The notes: generated from the letters alone by a model not told the origin. Numbered from the stretch's first letter, positions 9,198 to 18,067 are shown. The stretch: DNA of 64,000 bases from Streptomyces viridiviolaceus (GCF_014650995.1 NZ_BMWA01000015.1:124001-188000), one strand, 5' to 3'. A program made the numbers and translations.

Positions 9198-10397
9198 TCA
9201 CAGCGCACAGCTGTCGCTGTCCACCTCCTGGTTCGCGCTGCGGCCCTGGGCGATGTCCTCACGGATCTCGTCCACGGTCAGCGCGTAGCCGGTCTCGGCG
9301 TCGTCGAGGGACTTGGCGAAGACCACGCCGTAGACCTCGCCCTCGGGCGTGAGCAGCGGACCGCCGGAGTTGCCCTGGCGGACGGTCGCGTACAGGGAGT
9401 AGACGTCGCGGCGGACGGTGTCGCGGTGGTAGATGTCCGGGCCGTTGGCCGTGATGCGCCCGCGCACCCGCGCCGCGCGCACGTCGTACGCCCCGTTCTC
9501 CGGGAAGCCGGCCACGATCGCGCCGTCGCCGCTGTCCGCGTCCTCGGCCGTGAACCGCAGCGCGGGTGCCTTCAGGTCGGGGACGTCGAGCACGGCGATG
9601 TCGCGCCGCCAGTCGTAGAGGACGACCGTCGCGTCGTACTTGCGGCCCTCGCCGCCTATCTGCACGGTGGGTTCGTCGACGCCACCCACGACATGCGCGT
9701 TGGTCATCACGCGGCGCTCGGCGAAGACGAAGCCGGTGCCCTCCAGCACCTTGCCGCAGCCGGCGGCGGTGCCGGTGACCTTGACGATGGAGCGCTGGGC
9801 GCGGGTCGCCACGGCGCTGCCCGCCAGGGCCGGGTCGGGGGGCTGGACGTCGGTGATCGGCTCGTTGGAGAACGGGCTGAAGACCTGCGGGAAGCCGTTC
9901 TGCGCGAGGACGGAGGAGAAGTCCGCGAACCAGGTGTCGGCCTGCTCGGGCAGCGCCCGGGAGACCCCCTGCAGCACCGTGGAGCTGCGGACCTCCTTGC
10001 CGAGCGTGGGCAGCGTGGTCCCCGCGAGGGCGGAGCCGATCAGCCAGGCCACCAGGAGCATGGCGACGACGTTGACCAGGGCGCCGCCGGTGGCGTCCAG
10101 GGCGCGGGCCGGGGACCAGGTGATGTACCGGCGCAGCTTGTTGCCGAGGTGGGTGGTCAGGGCCTGGCCGACGGAGGCGCAGACGATGACGACGACGACC
10201 GCAACGACCGCGGCGGTCGTGCTCACCTCCGCGTTGTCCGTCAGGGCGTCCCAGATCACCGGCAGCACGTAGACCGCGACGAGCCCGCCCCCCAGGAAGC
10301 CGATCACCGACAGGATGCCGACGACGAAGCCCTGGCGGTAGCCGACGACCGCGAACCAGACGGCGGCGAGCAGCAGCAGGATGTCCAGCACGTTCAC
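9198..10397 (-). CDS. MarP-like membrane-anchored serine protease (CvpA domain + trypsin-like)
   Basis: 399 residues. Four membrane segments in the first about 160 residues form a CvpA-type domain. A trypsin-like protease follows, outside the membrane, with triad His in TNAHVVGG, Asp in WRRDIAVLDV and Ser in RQGNSGGPLL. Two cysteines (CGKVLEG and the extreme C-terminal SDSCAL) could form a disulfide as in mycobacterial MarP (Rv3671c), a protease involved in acid and oxidative stress resistance. GTG start at 10397 with GAGGG upstream; the frame is open further 5' into the Nudix gene without start signals. It is probably downstream in an operon with nth and the Nudix gene. Confidence 0.86.
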   Translation of the reverse strand: MNVLDILLLLAAVWFAVVGYRQGFVVGILSVIGFLGGGLVAVYVLPVIWDALTDNAEVSTTAAVVAVVVVIVCASVGQALTTHLGNKLRRYITWSPARALDATGGALVNVVAMLLVAWLIGSALAGTTLPTLGKEVRSSTVLQGVSRALPEQADTWFADFSSVLAQNGFPQVFSPFSNEPITDVQPPDPALAGSAVATRAQRSIVKVTGTAAGCGKVLEGTGFVFAERRVMTNAHVVGGVDEPTVQIGGEGRKYDATVVLYDWRRDIAVLDVPDLKAPALRFTAEDADSGDGAIVAGFPENGAYDVRAARVRGRITANGPDIYHRDTVRRDVYSLYATVRQGNSGGPLLTPEGEVYGVVFAKSLDDAETGYALTVDEIREDIAQGRSANQEVDSDSCAL

Positions 10398-10518
10398 CGA
10401 TTCAGGCCCTCGCCTCGTCGTCTTCCGCTCACACCGGCCCTGCCGGGGGTCCGGCGCACCCCGCGGCGGCCGTCGGACACGGCCTCCCCCGGAAGAGCAC
10501 CGTACGGCGCCCACCCTG

Positions 10519-11208
10519 TCATGATCGCCAGTCCAGCGGGACCTGCCTGTCCCTGTCCCAGGGCCGCTCCCAGCCCGCGAAGTGCAGCAACCGGTCGATG
10601 ACCCCGGCGGTGAAGCCCCACACCAGCGCCGATTCGACCAGGAATGCCGGGCCGCGGTGACCGCTGGGGTGGACCGTGGTGGCTCGGTTGGCGGGGTCCG
10701 TGAGATCCGCCACGGGGACCGTGAAGACCCGGGCCGTCTCGTTCGGGTCGACGACGCCGACCGGGCTGGGCTCGCGCCACCAGGCCAGCACCGGTGTGAC
10801 GACGAAGCCGCTGACCGGGATGTAGAGCTTGGGCAGGATGCCGAAGGGCTGCACGCCGGCCGGGTCGAGCCCGGTCTCCTCCTCGGCCTCCCGCAGGGCG
10901 GCCCGCAGCGGGCCGTCCCCTTGCGGGTCACCGTCCTCGGGGTCGAGGGCGCCTCCGGGGAAGGACGGCTGGCCCGCGTGGGACCGCAGGGAGCTGGCCC
11001 GCTCCATGAGCAGCAGCTCGGGACCCCGCTCACCGTCGCCGAAGAGGATCAGCACGGCGGACTGCCGTCCGGCGCCGTCGGCCGGCGGCAGGAAGCGGCT
11101 CAGCTGGCGGGGCTGCACCGTCTCCACGGCCCGCGCCACCGGCTCCAGCCACCCCGGCAGACCGTCCTTGCTCAGCGCCACGCCCTGTGTGTTGCTCGCG
11201 TGCGTCAT
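10519..11208 (-). CDS. Nudix hydrolase, CoA-pyrophosphatase-like
   Basis: 229 residues. The Nudix box is present (GGALDPED, then LREAEEETGL), with the catalytic glutamates in REAEEETG. The N-terminal context (SAVLILFGDG, ELLLMERASSLRSHAGQPSFPGG) matches the NudL/CoA-pyrophosphatase subgroup, including the SxHxGQ-x-FPGG upstream motif. It would cleave CoA derivatives or related nucleoside diphosphates. ATG 11208 is preferred to GTG 11214, which falls inside the GGGGG ribosome binding site. It lies between nth (52 nt upstream) and the MarP-like protease (121 nt downstream). Confidence 0.82.
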   Translation of the reverse strand: MTHASNTQGVALSKDGLPGWLEPVARAVETVQPRQLSRFLPPADGAGRQSAVLILFGDGERGPELLLMERASSLRSHAGQPSFPGGALDPEDGDPQGDGPLRAALREAEEETGLDPAGVQPFGILPKLYIPVSGFVVTPVLAWWREPSPVGVVDPNETARVFTVPVADLTDPANRATTVHPSGHRGPAFLVESALVWGFTAGVIDRLLHFAGWERPWDRDRQVPLDWRS

Positions 11209-11260
11209 CGCCACCCCCGTTCTGCCATGTCCAACGCCCGACGTGCCCGAGATCGTTCCG

Positions 11261-12409
11261 TCATCCGGCCCCCAGCGGCGGCGCCGGGGTGCCGCCCGCG
11301 TCCAGGTATGCCTGTGGGGGCTTCAGACGCTGGCCGGGGAAGCCGCCCTTCTCGTACTTCAGCAGCTTCTTCGCCTTCTCCGGGTCCGTCTCGCCCTCGC
11401 CGTACGCCGGGCACAGCGGGGCGATGGGGCAGGCGCCGCAGGCCGGCTTGCGGGCGTGGCAGATGCGGCGGCCGTGCCAGATCACGTGGTGCGAGAGGTC
11501 CGTCCAGTCGCTCTTGGGGAACAGCGCGCCGACGGCGGCCTCGATCTTGTCGGGGTCGGTCTCCTCCGTCCACTGCCAGCGGCGCACCAGACGCTGGAAG
11601 TGCGTGTCCACGGTGATGCCGGGGCGGCCGAAGGCGTTGCCGAGCACGACGAAGGCGGTCTTGCGACCGACCCCGGGGAGCTTGACGAGGTCTTCGAGCC
11701 GGCCGGGGACCTCGCCGCCGAAGTCCTCCGTGAGGGCCTTGGACAGCCCTATGACCGACTTGGTCTTGGCCCGGAAGAACCCGCAGGGGCGGAGGATCTC
11801 CTCGACCTCCTCGGGGTTGGCGGCGGCCAGGTCCTCGGGGGTGGGGTACTTGGCGAAGAGGGCGGGCGTGGTCTGGTTGACGCGCAGGTCGGTGGTCTGG
11901 GCGGACAGCACCGTGGCCACCAGCAGCTGGAAGGGGTTCTCGAAGTCCAGCTCCGGGTGGGCGTACGGATAGACCTCCGCGAGTTCGCGGTTGATGCGAC
12001 GGGCGCGGCGGACCAGGGCCGTGCGCGACTCGTCGCGCGGCGACCTGGCGGCCACGGTCTTCGCCGGGGCGACGCCCTTGACGGCGGCGGTGGCCTTCTT
12101 GGGTGCGACGGTGACCTTCTTCGGCGGCGCGGACTTCTTGGCGAGCGGCGCCTTCCTGGCGGACGCCGCGGATGCCGGCTTCTCGGCGGCGCCCGTCTTT
12201 TCCACGTCGGCCGTCTTCTTCGCGACGCCGGTCTTCTTCGCGACGCCGGTCCTCTTCGCGGCGCCCGTCTTCTTCGCGGCGCTCTCGCTCACGGCACCCT
12301 TCTCCGCGGTCGCCTTCTTGACAGGCGCCGCCCTTTTTGTCGCTTTCGCCGTTTTCTTGCCGCCATCGGGACCCTGTTCGCCCACGGCGGAATTGCGACG
12401 TACAACCAC
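11261..12409 (-). CDS. nth: Endonuclease III with Lys/Ala-rich N-terminal extension
   Basis: 382 residues, compared with about 210-230 for a normal Nth. Residues about 126-382 are the DNA glycosylase/AP lyase: LPGVGRKTA with catalytic Lys250, TVDTHFQRL with Asp268, and the [4Fe-4S] ligands Cys317, Cys324, Cys327, Cys333. It removes oxidised pyrimidines in base excision repair. Residues 1-125 are a low-complexity tail of AKKTG/KKAT-type repeats resembling the tails of H1-like proteins and probably bind DNA. The start is GTG 12409; shorter starts remain possible. It is divergent from crp. Confidence 0.87.
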   Translation of the reverse strand: MVVRRNSAVGEQGPDGGKKTAKATKRAAPVKKATAEKGAVSESAAKKTGAAKRTGVAKKTGVAKKTADVEKTGAAEKPASAASARKAPLAKKSAPPKKVTVAPKKATAAVKGVAPAKTVAARSPRDESRTALVRRARRINRELAEVYPYAHPELDFENPFQLLVATVLSAQTTDLRVNQTTPALFAKYPTPEDLAAANPEEVEEILRPCGFFRAKTKSVIGLSKALTEDFGGEVPGRLEDLVKLPGVGRKTAFVVLGNAFGRPGITVDTHFQRLVRRWQWTEETDPDKIEAAVGALFPKSDWTDLSHHVIWHGRRICHARKPACGACPIAPLCPAYGEGETDPEKAKKLLKYEKGGFPGQRLKPPQAYLDAGGTPAPPLGAG

Positions 12410-12557
12410 CCGCGCAGCCCCCTAGGCCTGTGCTCTCACCGGCGATTTGGACACTCGGCCAAGCCTACGGCCCGGCACCGACATCCGCCCCGGACCCTGA
12501 AGATCAGCGTCCAATTGGACCCCTGCCGCGTACCCCGGGACACCTGTGCGGCATCCT

Positions 12558-12571
12558 TGTGACAGATCACA
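12558..12571. promoter_or_regulatory. Candidate Crp binding site upstream of crp
   Basis: TGTGACAGATCACA is a perfect inverted repeat with 5-nt arms and a 4-nt spacer, 91 nt before the crp start and 149 nt before nth. It contains GTG-N6-CAC, close to the half-site pattern I recall for Streptomyces Crp. This suggests autoregulation; no footprint data can be seen from sequence. Confidence 0.5.
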
Positions 12572-12661
12572 CTGTTTGGACTGTCCGGCAAAATGGGCAC
12601 CACGGTCCCCTGGTAGACGGGGGAGCAAGATCCCCTGAGCAGGTCGACAAGGAGAGAACTC

Positions 12662-13336
12662 GTGGACGACGTTCTGCGGCGCAACCCGCTCTTCGCGGCG
12701 CTCGACGACGAGCAATCCGCGGAGCTCCGCGCCTCCATGAGTGAGGTGACCCTCGCCCGTGGCGACTCACTGTTCCACGAGGGCGACCCCGGTGACCGCC
12801 TGTACGTGGTCACGGAAGGCAAGGTCAAGCTCCACCGCACGTCCCCCGACGGCCGCGAGAACATGCTGGCCGTCGTCGGCCCCGGCGAGCTGATCGGCGA
12901 ACTGTCCCTCTTCGACCCGGGCCCGCGCACCGCGACCGCGACCGCGCTGACCGAGGTCAAGCTCCTCGGCCTCGGCCACGGAGACCTCCAGCCCTGGCTG
13001 AACGTCCGCCCCGAGGTGGCCACCGCGCTGCTGCGCGCCGTCGCCCGCCGGCTGCGCAAGACCAACGACGCCATGTCCGACCTGGTCTTCTCCGACGTCC
13101 CCGGCCGTGTCGCCCGCGCCCTGCTGGACCTCTCCCGCCGCTTCGGCGTGCAGTCCGAGGAGGGCATCCACGTCGTGCACGACCTGACGCAGGAGGAGCT
13201 GGCCCAGCTGGTCGGCGCGTCCCGCGAGACGGTCAACAAGGCGCTGGCGGACTTCGCCCAGCGCGGCTGGCTCCGCCTGGAGGCCCGTGCCGTGATCCTG
13301 CTGGACGTGGAGCGGCTGGCCAAGCGCTCCCGGTGA
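12662..13336 (+). CDS. crp: Crp/Fnr-family transcription regulator (Crp)
   Basis: 224 residues. Residues about 8-120 form a cyclic-nucleotide binding barrel (GDSLFHEGDPGDRLYVV, then GELIGELSLFDPGPRTATATAL with the phosphate-binding region). A C-terminal winged helix follows with recognition helix LAQLVGASRETVNKALADF. Streptomyces Crp controls germination and antibiotic production. The start is GTG 12662 after AAGGAGAG. It is divergent from nth, with a candidate autoregulatory palindrome between them. Just after the stop is a short GC palindrome (13336-13350). Confidence 0.92.
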   Translation: MDDVLRRNPLFAALDDEQSAELRASMSEVTLARGDSLFHEGDPGDRLYVVTEGKVKLHRTSPDGRENMLAVVGPGELIGELSLFDPGPRTATATALTEVKLLGLGHGDLQPWLNVRPEVATALLRAVARRLRKTNDAMSDLVFSDVPGRVARALLDLSRRFGVQSEEGIHVVHDLTQEELAQLVGASRETVNKALADFAQRGWLRLEARAVILLDVERLAKRSR

Positions 13337-13363
13337 CCCGGGCCCCGGGTGATCCGTCGCCCG

Positions 13364-14194
13364 CTAGATGAGCCCGTGCTCGCTCAGGTACTCCAACTGC
13401 GCCCGCACCGACAGATCCGCCGCCGGCCACAGTGAACGGTCGACGTCCGCGTACACGTGGGCGACGACCTCGGCCGGGGTCCGGTAGCCGTCCTCGACGG
13501 CCGTCTCCACCTGGGCGAGGCGGTGGGCGCGGTGGGCGAGGTAGTACTCCACGGCGCCCTGGGCGTCGTCCAGGACGGGACCGTGGCCCGGGAGCACGGT
13601 GTGCACGCCGTCGTCGACGGTGAGCGACCTCAGCCGCCGCAGGGAGTCCAGATAGTCGCCGAGGCGGCCGTCCGGGTGCGCCACGACCGTCGTGCCGCGC
13701 CCCAGGATCGTGTCTCCCGTCAGGACCGCGCGGTCGGCCGGGAGATGGAAGCACAGCGAGTCCGCCGTGTGCCCGGGGGTCGGTACGACCCTCAGCTCCA
13801 GGCCGCCTACCCGGACCACGTCTCCGGCGGCCAGCCCCTCGTCGCCCAGCCGCAGCGCCGGGTCCAGCGCCCGGACCTTCGTACGCGTCAGCTCGGCGAA
13901 GCGCGCGGCGCCCTCCGCGTGGTCGGGGTGACCGTGCGTCAGGAGGGTCAGGGCGACCCGCCTGCCCGCCCGCTCGGCGGTGTCGACGACGTGCCGCAGG
14001 TGGGCGTCGTCCAGCGGACCCGGGTCGACCACGACGGCCAGGTCCGAGTCCGGCTCGGCGAGGATCCAGGTGTTCGTCCCGTCCAGCGTCATCGCCGAGG
14101 CGTTCGGCGCGAGGACGTTCACGGCCCGTGCGGTGGCGGGTCCGGAAAGGACCCCGCCCCGCGGCTGGCCGGGCAGTGCGCTTGCGTCCGTCAT
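13364..14194 (-). CDS. Metallo-beta-lactamase-fold hydrolase
   Basis: 276 residues. The metal-binding motif is THGHPDHAEGA (HxHxDH), with further ligands in PTPGHTADS, LTGDTIL and LPGHGP. This is the glyoxalase-II/LACTB2-like group. LACTB2 proteins are RNA endonucleases or thioester hydrolases, so the substrate is open. Its ATG overlaps the stop codon of the Nudix gene upstream by 4 nt, so the two are translated together. Confidence 0.84.
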   Translation of the reverse strand: MTDASALPGQPRGGVLSGPATARAVNVLAPNASAMTLDGTNTWILAEPDSDLAVVVDPGPLDDAHLRHVVDTAERAGRRVALTLLTHGHPDHAEGAARFAELTRTKVRALDPALRLGDEGLAAGDVVRVGGLELRVVPTPGHTADSLCFHLPADRAVLTGDTILGRGTTVVAHPDGRLGDYLDSLRRLRSLTVDDGVHTVLPGHGPVLDDAQGAVEYYLAHRAHRLAQVETAVEDGYRTPAEVVAHVYADVDRSLWPAADLSVRAQLEYLSEHGLI

Positions 14195-15084
14195 GCGGAG
14201 GATCCCCCGGTCGGGTCGGTTGCGGTCGCGGTGACCGGGACGTGCTTGGTGAACTCGTCGTGCCCCGGCCACGAGAGCACGATCTCGTCGTCGTCCAGGC
14301 GGGCGCGGGCCAGCACGGGGGCCAGGTCCCGGCCCGGTGCCGCCGCGAGCGCCTCGGCCGCCGTGCCGTACGCCGTCAGCGCGCGCAGGGTCGCGACGGT
14401 CGGCGGCATCATCAGCAGCTCGCCCTTGTCGTAGCCGGCCGCCGCCTCGGACGGGGAGATCCACACGGTGCGGTCGGCCTCCGTGGAGGCGTTGCGCGTG
14501 CGCTGGCCCTCGGGGAGGGCTGCCACGAAGAACCAGGTGTCGTAGCGGCGGTCCTCGAACTCGGGGGTGATCCAGCGGGCCCAGGCGCCCAGCAGGTCGG
14601 AGCGCAGGACCAGCCCCCGGCGGTCCAGGAACTCCGCGAAGGACAGCTCGCGGGCGACCAGGGCCGCGCGGTCCGCCTCCCAGTCCGCGCCCGTGGTGTC
14701 GCCGACAACCGAGCCGGGGGTCGGACCGGCGAGCAGGACACCCGCCTCCTCGTACGTCTCCCGTACGGCCGCACAGACGATCGCCTGGGCGCCCGTCTCG
14801 TCGACGCCGAGCCGCCGCGCCCACCACGCGCGCGTGGGACCCGCCCAGCCGATGTCACGGTCGTCGTCGCGCGGGTCGACCCCGCCGCCCGGGTAGGCGT
14901 ACGCGCCCCCCGCGAACGCCATGGAGGCGCGCCGGCGCAGCATGTGGACGACGGGGCCGGTGCCGGTGTCCTTCAGGAGCATCACGGTCGCCGCGCGCTT
15001 GGGGGTGACCGGGGTGAGGGTGCCGGCCGCCAGCGCGCGGATGCGCTCCGGCCACTCCGCGGGATACCACTGCCCATTCGCCAT
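14191..15084 (-). CDS. Nudix hydrolase with split Nudix box (NUDT19-like)
   Basis: 297 residues. The first part of the box (YPGGGVDPRDDD) and the second (AAVRETYEEAGV) are separated by an insertion of roughly 30 residues, the arrangement of the NUDT19/CoA-diphosphatase group. The preceding VVHMLRRRASMAFAGGAYAYPGG fits that family. It is translationally coupled to the metallo-hydrolase gene, and this pairing is familiar from actinobacteria. ATG 15084 was chosen. Confidence 0.82.
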   Translation of the reverse strand: MANGQWYPAEWPERIRALAAGTLTPVTPKRAATVMLLKDTGTGPVVHMLRRRASMAFAGGAYAYPGGGVDPRDDDRDIGWAGPTRAWWARRLGVDETGAQAIVCAAVRETYEEAGVLLAGPTPGSVVGDTTGADWEADRAALVARELSFAEFLDRRGLVLRSDLLGAWARWITPEFEDRRYDTWFFVAALPEGQRTRNASTEADRTVWISPSEAAAGYDKGELLMMPPTVATLRALTAYGTAAEALAAAPGRDLAPVLARARLDDDEIVLSWPGHDEFTKHVPVTATATDPTGGSSA

Positions 15085-15146
15085 GGCCGGAGGCTATCCG
15101 GTGACGGGCGGATGTTCGAGTGGCCCCTGTTCCCGGCCGGGTCCCG

Positions 15147-16142
15147 TCACGCCGGAAGGGCGGCCAGCCAGTCGGTCAGCAGCCGGTTCGTCTCCTCGGG
15201 GCGCTCCTGCTGGATCCAGTGGCCGCAGCCGTCGAGGAGGTGCGAGGCGGTCAGGCCCGGCAGGGTGGTGGGGTACGCCGCGATCGCGTCGGCCAGCCAC
15301 GTGGTGGAGGCGTCCAGGGCGCCGCCGAGGAACAGGGACGGCTGGGTGAGGGGTGCGCCGTGGTGGCCGGCGAGGTCGGCCCAGTCCCGGTCCATGTTCC
15401 GGTAGCGGTTGAGGGCGCCGGTCAGGCCGGTGCGTTCGAACTCCCCGGCGTAGACGTCCAGGTCCCGCTCGGTGAGCCAGGACGGGAGCCGGCCGGCGGG
15501 GAACCGGTCCCGCAGCGTGCCGCCGCGGGAGACGAAGTGCGGGTCGGGAGCGCCGGGCGGGGGCATGGTGTCGGCGGACAGGGCGGCGTAGAAGCCGGCC
15601 AGCCAGCCGCGCACGTCGGGCTCGATCTCGGCCTCGGCCCGGCCGGGCTCCTGGAAGTAGGAGATGTAGAACTCCTGTTCGGCGGACGCGCCGCCCATGC
15701 CCGCGAAGACCTCGCTGGGCCTCGGGCCGCCGGGTGGGGTGTAGGGCACGCTCAGCAGTCCGACCGCGCGGAACACGTCGGGCCGCAGCAGCGCGGAGGT
15801 CGCGGCGACGGTCGCGCCCCAGTCGTGGCCGACGACCACCGCGGACCGCTCGCCCAGCGCCTCCACCACGGCGACGTTGTCCGCCACGAGGTCCTGCATC
15901 CGGTACGCGTCCACCGCGTCGGGCCGGGAGGAGCGCCCGTAGCCGCGCACGTCGATCGCGACGGCGCGGAAACCGGCGGCGGCCAGCGCGGGCAGCTGGC
16001 GGCGCCAGGAGTACCAGGACTCGGGGAAGCCGTGGACGAGCAGGACCAGGGGTCCCGTGCCCTGTTCCACCAGGTGGGTCCGGCCCGCCGGTGAGGGCAC
16101 CAGACGGTGGACGGCGTGGTCGGTCGCGGGCGGCTGCGGCAT
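15147..16142 (-). CDS. Epoxide-hydrolase-like alpha/beta-hydrolase
   Basis: 331 residues. HGFPESWYSWRRQ and DVRGYGRSSRP are the oxyanion and turn motifs, VVGHDWGA has the nucleophilic aspartate, GGALDAST contains the acid candidate, and GCGHWIQQE the histidine. The lid region (EFYISYFQEPGRAE) matches soluble epoxide hydrolases, whose lid tyrosines activate the epoxide. The start ATG 16142 has GGAGGA immediately upstream; the open frame continues to 16217 without signals. A 17-bp palindrome lies 118 nt upstream. Confidence 0.84.
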   Translation of the reverse strand: MPQPPATDHAVHRLVPSPAGRTHLVEQGTGPLVLLVHGFPESWYSWRRQLPALAAAGFRAVAIDVRGYGRSSRPDAVDAYRMQDLVADNVAVVEALGERSAVVVGHDWGATVAATSALLRPDVFRAVGLLSVPYTPPGGPRPSEVFAGMGGASAEQEFYISYFQEPGRAEAEIEPDVRGWLAGFYAALSADTMPPPGAPDPHFVSRGGTLRDRFPAGRLPSWLTERDLDVYAGEFERTGLTGALNRYRNMDRDWADLAGHHGAPLTQPSLFLGGALDASTTWLADAIAAYPTTLPGLTASHLLDGCGHWIQQERPEETNRLLTDWLAALPA

Positions 16143-16259
16143 GGCTCCTCCGGGCATGTGCGGTCGGTCCGGTGCCGGGACGGCGGGGCCGGCAGCTGCC
16201 GGCTCCGCGCGGGGCACCGGCAGCGATCCTGCGACGGCCGCCCCGCCGGGGCGAGGTTT

Positions 16260-16276
16260 GTTGCCGGCCCGGCAAC
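16260..16276. promoter_or_regulatory. 17-bp palindrome upstream of epoxide hydrolase gene
   Basis: GTTGCCGG-C-CCGGCAAC is a perfect inverted repeat between the hydrolase (-) and RidA (-) genes and may be an operator for the hydrolase gene. The half-site TTGCCGG recurs at 43741 and 47062 but with a 3-nt spacer. Confidence 0.35.
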
Positions 16277-16357
16277 AGGCTCCCGCCCGTCCGGACCGGC
16301 GGCCGGCGCACGGGCTCCCGCCCCGGAGACGGGCCTTCCGCGCGCGGAGCCACGGTC

Positions 16358-16825
16358 CTACGCCTGGGTGAGCTCCACCTGGATCTCGACCTCGACCGGC
16401 GCGTCCAGCGGCAGCACGGCCACACCGACGGCGCTGCGGGCGTGCACGCCCTTGTCGCCCAGGACCTCGCCGAGGAGTTCGCTGGCACCGTTGATCACCG
16501 CGGGCTGCCCGGTGAAATCGGCCGCGGAGGCGACGAAACCGACGACCTTCACCACGCGCGCGACGCGGTCGAGGTCACCGGCGACGGACTTCACGGCGGC
16601 CAGCGCGTTCAGCGCGCAGGTACGGGCCAGTTCCTTGGCCTCCTCCGGCGTGACCTCGCCGCCCACCTTGCCGGTGACGGGGAGCTTGCCCTCGACCATC
16701 GGGAGCTGGCCGGAGGTGTACACGTACGGGCCGGACTGCACGGCCGGCTGGTACGCGGCCAGCGGCGGGACGACCTCCGGCAGGCTCAGGCCGAGTTCGG
16801 CCAGCTTCGCCTCGACGGCGCTCAT
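16358..16825 (-). CDS. RidA-family protein (Rid/YjgF/UK114)
   Basis: 155 residues, matching the RidA fold: VYTSGQLPMVEG, the central NALAAVKSVAGDLDRVARVVKVVGFVASAADF, and HARSAVGVAVLPLDAPVEVEIQVELT. The Arg in HARSAVGV corresponds to the family's key arginine that binds imine/enamine carboxylates. It probably hydrolyses reactive 2-aminoacrylate-type intermediates. The ATG overlaps the stop of the upstream DUF4177-like gene by 4 nt. Confidence 0.86.
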   Translation of the reverse strand: MSAVEAKLAELGLSLPEVVPPLAAYQPAVQSGPYVYTSGQLPMVEGKLPVTGKVGGEVTPEEAKELARTCALNALAAVKSVAGDLDRVARVVKVVGFVASAADFTGQPAVINGASELLGEVLGDKGVHARSAVGVAVLPLDAPVEVEIQVELTQA

Positions 16826-16983
16826 GCCTGCTTCTCCCGCTTCAGGTAGGCCACGAGCTGCTCGGGGTTGTTCGGCCCGGGCACGACCTGGACGAGCTCC
16901 CAGCCGTCCTCGCCCCAGGTGTCCAGAATCTGCTTCGTGGCGTGGACGAGCAGCGGCACGGTTGCGTATTCCCACTTGGTCAT
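16822..16983 (-). CDS. DUF4177-like small protein (53 aa)
   Basis: 53 residues, MTKWEYATVPLLVHATKQIL through GWELVQVVPGP, which is the DUF4177 pattern (WEY at the start, GWELV in the middle). Function unknown. It is translationally coupled to RidA and divergent from the ArsA-like pair, with 106 nt between the starts. A longer in-frame reading upstream would overlap the ArsA gene on the other strand, so ATG 16983 is preferred. Confidence 0.75.
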   Translation of the reverse strand: MTKWEYATVPLLVHATKQILDTWGEDGWELVQVVPGPNNPEQLVAYLKREKQA

Positions 16984-17089
16984 GCGGCCGACTCTAGCCG
17001 CTGCCCGAGGGCCGTCGGACGGCCGACCGCAGCCGCGTTGTCCACAGCCTCTCGTGTGGCCCGCACCCGGACTGGTTACGCTCGAAGAC

Positions 17090-18067
17090 GTGAGCAGGCT
17101 CCAGGTCGTCAGCGGCAAGGGCGGAACCGGCAAGACCACGGTGTCCGCGGCCCTCGCGCTGGCCCTTGCCACCGAAGGGAAGCGCACGCTTCTCGTCGAG
17201 GTCGAGGGCCGCCAGGGCATCGCGCAGCTCTTCGAAACGGAGGCGCTGCCTTATGAGGAGCGGAAGATCGCCGTCGCTCCAGGGGGCGGGGAGGTGTACG
17301 CCCTCGCCATCGACCCCGAACTGGCCCTTCTGGACTACCTCCAGATGTTCTACAAGCTGGGCAGCGCCGGACGGGCCCTGAAGAAACTCGGCGCCATCGA
17401 CTTCGCGACCACCATCGCGCCCGGTCTCAGAGACGTCCTGCTGACCGGCAAGGCGTGCGAGGCGGTGCGGCGCAAGGACCGGCACGGACGGTTCGCGTAC
17501 GACTACGTCGTGATGGACGCTCCCCCGACCGGACGCATCACCCGGTTCCTCAACGTCAACGACGAGGTGGCCGGGCTCGCGAAGGTCGGCCCGATACACA
17601 ATCAGGCCCAGGCGGTGATGCGGGTGCTGAAGTCGCCGGAGACGTCCGTGCACCTGGTGACGCTGCTGGAGGAGATGCCCGTCCAGGAGACCGCCGACGG
17701 CATCGCCGAGCTGCGCGGGGCGCGGCTGCCCGTGGGGCGGATCATCGTGAACATGGTCCGGCCCGAGGTGTTGGACGCCGACGAACTGGCACTCGTACGG
17801 AGCACACCGCGCACGGCACTCGCGCGGTCCCTGTCCGGGGCCGGGCTCGGCGGGGCGCGGCGCGGCGGGCACGCCGAGCGGCTGGTGGACCCGCTGCTGG
17901 AGCAGGCCGAGGAGTACGCCGCGCGGTACGAGCTGGAGCAGGAGCAGCGGGCCGTGCTGGGCGAGCTGGGCCTGCCGTTGCACGAACTGCCGTTGCTCGC
18001 CGAGGGCATGGACCTGGCGGGCCTGTACGAACTGGCCACCGAGCTGCGGAAGCAGGGGATCGCATGA
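17090..18067 (+). CDS. ArsA-like (GET3/MipZ-type) ATPase, first of pair
   Basis: 325 residues. The N-terminal deviant Walker A is SGKGGTGKTT (intradimer Lys plus P-loop Lys), with a Walker B-like YVVMDAPPTGRITRFL. This is the anion-transporting ATPase ArsA fold, but it lacks the ArsA metalloid-binding cysteine pattern, so arsenic transport should not be assumed. Start GTG 17090; the upstream region has no strong ribosome binding site. The stop overlaps the start of the second ATPase (ATGA). From memory the pair sits immediately before wblA across actinobacteria. Confidence 0.85.
   Translation: MSRLQVVSGKGGTGKTTVSAALALALATEGKRTLLVEVEGRQGIAQLFETEALPYEERKIAVAPGGGEVYALAIDPELALLDYLQMFYKLGSAGRALKKLGAIDFATTIAPGLRDVLLTGKACEAVRRKDRHGRFAYDYVVMDAPPTGRITRFLNVNDEVAGLAKVGPIHNQAQAVMRVLKSPETSVHLVTLLEEMPVQETADGIAELRGARLPVGRIIVNMVRPEVLDADELALVRSTPRTALARSLSGAGLGGARRGGHAERLVDPLLEQAEEYAARYELEQEQRAVLGELGLPLHELPLLAEGMDLAGLYELATELRKQGIA

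Noticed and set aside
10398..11033. Fusion of the MarP-like protease with an upstream N-terminal region
   Set aside because: The frame is open by chance across the Nudix gene; the upstream part has no protein-like character and the protease begins properly with a membrane segment at GTG 10397.
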